Assembly (NCBI GenBank): GCA_037127315.1
Contig: JBBBDQ010000400.1
Coordinates: 1,534,501 to 1,598,500, forward strand
DNA: 64,000 nt
DNA from: Ascarosepion bandense
Lineage: Eukaryota; Mollusca; Cephalopoda; Sepiida; Sepiidae
Reading direction: 5' to 3'
This document shows positions 60,801-64,000 of this stretch, piece by piece. The notes beneath the pieces are model-generated. The model was not told the origin of the DNA and did no database searches. It saw only the letters and a program-made list of their open reading frames with translations. Numbering within the stretch: position 1 is the stretch's first letter; the number at the start of each line of letters is the position of its first letter. A program made the position numbers and the translations under genes.

Positions 60801-61114
60801 ATTGCGTTTATACTGTAAAAAGGAATCTTGATTAACAAGATTCATGTGTTGTGCAAAGTTACGAGATGTTAAAATGAAGGAATTCTAAAACTAAAATATT
60901 CTGTTAATCTTGTTAAATGATTTGTGAGCGTTGTTATAGTTGACAACACCGTTTGTTTATAGATACGTAATTTAGAATAAAGCTTATTTCGTCTTTTTGC
61001 CTTGATAAAGTCTATCACAGGACGAAACGTGTAGGCGATTTAAATACAGTTTTCCCCTTGTCTTTTATTTTATTTAACCATCCTGTCCTTAATCTCAGAT
61101 CATAAGTGAGTATA

Positions 61115-61117
<3 letters not shown>
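60801..61117. other. Unassigned; Penelope-like stem motif near 61003
   Basis: CTTGATAAAGTCTATCACAG, GACGAAACGTG (61001-61033) recalls stem motifs seen at Penelope-like ends. It is too degenerate to call a ribozyme. Confidence 0.4.

Positions 61118-61166
<49 letters not shown>
61118..61166. repeat. (CA)n microsatellite at family R edge
   Basis: Pure CA run, in the place where other family R copies have TA. Confidence 0.95.
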
Positions 61167-61167
<1 letters not shown>

Positions 61168-61170
61168 TTT

Positions 61171-61320
61171 AGTCATCCACATACAAGTCTGTTTCGCTGT
61201 ATCACAGCTCATCAGTGTGGCTAGAGGCATCCACTTGCTTCTGACCAGGATCGAAACTCGACTGATTTGGTGACAGTTGGTGTCGCTACGCCCTAAGCCA
61301 TCGACGCATATTGCCCTGAT
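61171..61320 (-). mobile_element. Family R element, copy 6 (most diverged)
   Basis: On the minus strand a tRNA-like head GTCGATGGCTTAGGGCGTAG (A box), ACTCGAC-stem and GAGTTTCGATCCTGG (B box) precede AGAAGCAAGTGGATGCC and the ribozyme (61177-61220), ending GTGGATGACT. The 5' segment of other copies is absent. Confidence 0.8.
61177..61220 (-). ncRNA. Type I hammerhead ribozyme with compensatory stem I changes
   Basis: On the minus strand: CCACA, CUGAUGAG, stem II GCUGU-GAU-ACAGC, GAAAC, AGACUU, triplet GUA, then UGUGG. Stem I is a perfect 5-bp helix. Compared with the CCGUA/UGCGG form of other copies, two positions changed on both strands while pairing held. GUA is an accepted NUH triplet. 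All core nucleotides are present, so this copy is predicted able to cleave. Confidence 0.8.
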
Positions 61321-62224
61321 TTTAGACGGCACGGGTCCACTCGTAATGCATATAATAATCAAAGATTATTTAATAACCTGTTTTTCTCGCATATTTCTTA
61401 CTTCTTTTTTTAATATTTAATTTGAAATGAGGCATTTGGAATTAGAAGGTACTTTCCACCGGAAAATTTCCGCGATGAAATCGTGTTTAAAGTTTGTTGT
61501 CTTTCGAAATGCCATATTTTTTTTTATGGATTTGGGATAAAATACTAATTTTATTTTAAGGAATCTAAAACCGTTTTTTATACTTTCACTAAACAGATTT
61601 TCTCCTACATGGCTGGATATGAAAAATACGGTTTAAAAAAAAAGGTGGCCAAAGTCTTTGGTAAGCGTCGTTACTATAAATTATTCCACTTTTTTCGACT
61701 CAGGTTTGTCAGCTTCGCGACACCAGATGGTCGCTGCATTTGAGACAGTGGTAAGCAAAATCCAGGAGTAATCGGAATTTGGCGAATGTCACGAAACGAT
61801 TTTATTGGTTTGTAATAGTATTTCTTGTTTGTTTGTTTTTACTTCAAGCCTCCTTTCTTCTCTGCTTCAAATTAGGTCAGCGAGGCGTGTTCTGAACACC
61901 AGACTAAACCAGAGGCCCGACGGTATTCAATTGCATCCCGATAGTTCACTGCAGGGTGATGCTTGTCGCTAATAAATAAATAAATAAATAAATAAATGCA
62001 GGTTACTTGTCAAGTATAAATAAAGATAATTCTGCTAACGTACTCGACGAACTCATCAAAAAAGATAAAAGACATGCCAAGGCCTTTCAGAGTTAAATTG
62101 TGTATTCTAAATAATATTTCACGTTGCAGTTACGAACGTATTTACTAACTCAGCTGAGCACAATAGCACAAGTGTGAGACATTAAGTATTGATAGAACTC
62201 AAGAGAGTAGAATTTCGGTAGATT
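61321..62224. other. Unassigned stretch
   Basis: No feature recognised except an (AAAT)n run at 61970-61997. Confidence 0.4.
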
Positions 62225-62790
62225 ATATTTGGGAAGTGCTTTTTAAAAGAGAAAAGAAAGTGTAATACTAAAAGGCGCATTGGGATAGCCAAAGTAGCCT
62301 TCCAAAAAGCTAAGCAAATTATTAAGATACAGAAAAACGTCGTTAAAAACAAAAAAAAAAAACAAAAATAAAAGGGTATGTGTATGTATCTTCCTATATG
62401 GCAATGGCTGCTGAAGAATATCTTTACAGATGAAGAACAGACTTGAAGCAAAAGAAATGTGATTCTGTAGAAGGATACTGAGGATACTATGGACCGAGCA
62501 GGTGAGTAACGATGAAGATTTAGGGTTAAAGAGAGTTAAAATTTCTATGGTACATAATAAAGAAAGAAGGCTTGGAAAATCAGATGCACATAGGACAGAG
62601 TGAAGGAAAAAGAGAAAGAGGAAGATAATGCATAAAAGACTTACTGAGCTTGAATAAATGGATGACGGAATCGGGTTGAGGAGAAATAACAAAAAAAAAA
62701 AAAAAAAATTAAGTGCTACAAAGTCCAGGCAATTTTGACGAGCCATGATCACCTACGTCCTGACGCGACACCGAACATAAAACAGAACCA
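62225..62790 (+). pseudogene. Diverged RTE LINE relic
   Basis: KRRIGIAKVAFQKAKQIIKI (62270-62330), TWRKGM-like, EAKEMXFCRRILRILWTEQV-like and MTYVLTRHRT-like pieces follow the reference order with frame breaks and an internal A-run at 62692-62708. Confidence 0.6.
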
Positions 62791-62995
62791 GACTGACATT
62801 CCCTCTTGCTTAAAATTCACCATATATCACGTTTTATTATGATAGGATAACGGCTAACTTCCTTTCATACACGTGACAAGCGTTAGCATTCGAGCCGAGA
62901 TAAAAGACTGAATTTAAAACGCTGATTTCCAGAGAAGTTCAGCCCGTCCCACTTGGAGATGAGGCGCAACTCCATATCGCTACACCCATTACGAT
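62791..62995. other. Unassigned spacer
   Basis: No feature recognised. Confidence 0.4.
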
Positions 62996-63278
62996 AGAAA
63001 GGAGCGTAAGACAAGGATGTATCTTTTCACAGGATCTATTCAACTTATACAGCGAGACTATTCTGAGAACCCTAGATGTTATGCCAGTATTTGTCATCGG
63101 AGGCCACAATTTAAACAACATAAGGTACGCCGATGATACAGTGCTGAATGCAGACAGGGAAAGAAAACTACAAGACCTCCTACAGACGGTAGCTGAAGAG
63201 ACTGACAAATAAAAAAGGATTACAAATAAACTGCAAGAAAATCGAATGCATGGTCACCAGCAAAAAGAGCAACCCAAC
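62996..63278 (+). pseudogene. RTE LINE RT palm, part 1 of an interrupted copy
   Basis: [60 protein letters not shown] and LLQTVAEETDK encode motifs B and C. A stop (TAA at about 63209) follows, then the GLQINCKKIECMVTSK block. It breaks off at about 63278 within the codons for SKR-NPKCQ and resumes at 63905. Confidence 0.85.
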
Positions 63279-63380
63279 TAACCACTCTTTCTCTTCACCT
63301 TCCCTTATGTAACCCCCTGCGCAACAGTGGCAGTAGGATGCCTTCCTTGGGGTGAAATGATTAAACAAAACAAAACAAAA
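63279..63380 (+). mobile_element. Jockey/CR1-type LINE 3' end, nested
   Basis: AACTAACCACTCTTTCTCTTC, written in parts AACTAACCACTC and TTTCTCTTCACC, then CCCCTGCGCAACAGTGGCAG, CCTTCCTTGGGGTGAAATGA, TT and an A-rich tail. Only the last 100 bp of the LINE is present, a severe 5' truncation typical of LINE insertions. Confidence 0.85.
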
Positions 63381-63471
63381 ATTAAAATTTTAGTGAATTT
63401 GAACACAGACTTAACGTAACCCCTCCAATCCACCCAGCAATACTTTGTGATACTCAAGTATCATAACAAAA

Positions 63472-63904
63472 TCTAAACTTATTTATAAATGGAACTTTGT
63501 CTGTGTGTGTGTCCGTTACCTATAGACTCCAAAACGGCTGAACCGATTTTCTTGAAAATTTACACAGTTTTTACTATAAACGTCTGCGAGTGTTCTTAGC
63601 TAGGTTTTGTGTCAAGGTAACCCTGATAAATATCGATAATCGAAAAATCGTGTTATAGAAGGAGTGGTTCGATTATAATCAAATTTCATACACTCATAGA
63701 CAAAGACATAAGAAATGATATTCAGAAGTTTCAAGCTTGCAGTTCTTACAATAGTGCAGAAAATCGATAATATATATAAAATGCAAGATGTTTGTGCGTG
63801 TGTCTGTTTATTTGCCTGTATGTCTGTATTTCTTCGGCCCTTTTGTTTTAGTTTTTGCTTCGGGTTTAGTTCTAGGTAGGTATAATTGTGGTTCTTGGTC
63901 TCAT
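63472..63904 (+). mobile_element. Helitron-like element, copy 5 (3'-truncated)
   Basis: It begins A|TCTAAACTTATTTATAAATG and follows the longest copy (17868-18580) through the TTTTGCTTCGGGTTTAG interior. It then stops at about 63904, without the hairpin-CTAG end. The host RTE LINE resumes at once. Confidence 0.7.
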
Positions 63905-64000
63905 CATGCCAAATAGAGGTGGTGGATACTAAAATCAAGCAGGTGCAAAAATTTAAATACCTGGAAAGTGTTCTAACAGAAGACGGAAAATGCGACACAG
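63905..64000 (+). pseudogene. RTE LINE, part 2 of the interrupted copy
   Basis: ATGCCAAATAGAGGTGG, TCAAGCAGGTGCAAAAATTT, AAATACCTGGAAAGTGTTC and GAAGACGGAAAATGCG correspond to the reference at 43790-43890. The copy runs off the window edge. Confidence 0.85.

Noticed and set aside
61001..61036. Hammerhead ribozyme near 61 kb
   Set aside because: CTTGATAAAG and GACGAAACG lack the invariant core spacing. The true motif of this area lies at 61177-61220.

Overview
This window looks like intergenic or intronic DNA from a mollusc, most likely a cephalopod (octopus-like). The grounds are the very AT-rich sequence, dense (TA)n/(ATCT)n/(CA)n microsatellites, RTE-type and Jockey/CR1-type LINEs, Penelope-like elements, and many tRNA-derived SINEs of the kind described from octopus. 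I found no convincing host protein-coding exon. Every recognisable coding stretch is a mobile-element remnant. Species assignment is inference; I ran no search.

Layout. 0-10 kb: Helitron-type elements (370, 900, 8699), Penelope-like remnants (2.4-3.5 kb), a LINE split by a 480-bp composite element (5.9-7.9 kb) and a foldback element (8.4 kb). 10-14 kb: microsatellites, foldbacks and 155-bp-unit VNTR retroelements that share the LINE 3' end. 14-21 kb: SINEs, old LINE relics, a Helitron, a 5S-rRNA/tRNA composite SINE and a dimeric SINE with an 11-bp target duplication. 21-30 kb: ribozyme-bearing tRNA-headed elements (21.7, 22.8, 23.2, 28.0, 29.3 kb), a piggyBac-like MITE, a Helitron and another VNTR element. 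30-37 kb: SINEs, a Penelope GIY-YIG relic, LINE tails and a large unannotated stretch. 37.66-42.62 kb: one uninterrupted satellite of about 50 copies of a 100-bp unit. 43.3-44.5 kb: the best open frame, a 5'-truncated RTE reverse transcriptase. 45-54 kb: nested LINEs, a hAT element with 8-bp target duplications and a purine-rich tract. 54-64 kb: SINEs with target duplications, RTE tails, a mariner relic, a sixth ribozyme element and a triple nest at the right edge.

The most striking object is a repeat family present as six copies. It has a tRNA-like head with A and B boxes, followed by a type I hammerhead ribozyme (CUGAUGA, stem II, GAAA, NUH) and a (TA)n tract flanked by arms that can pair. 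Stem I changes in a compensatory way between copies (CCGUA/UGCGG versus CCACA/UGUGG). Two copies at 22.85-23.35 kb lie in tandem, so the segment between their predicted cleavage sites is a retrozyme-like unit of about 365 nt. Next in interest are the 5S-rRNA/tRNA composite SINE, the VNTR retroelement family with SVA-like architecture, the Helitron family with 5'-TC and hairpin-CTAG termini, and the 5-kb satellite.

The elements fit together as donors and parasites. RTE and Jockey/CR1 LINEs supply reverse transcriptase. The VNTR elements carry the Jockey/CR1 LINE 3' end. The tRNA-type SINEs have clean target duplications. The ribozyme elements may use LINE or Penelope machinery, but the sequence does not show which.
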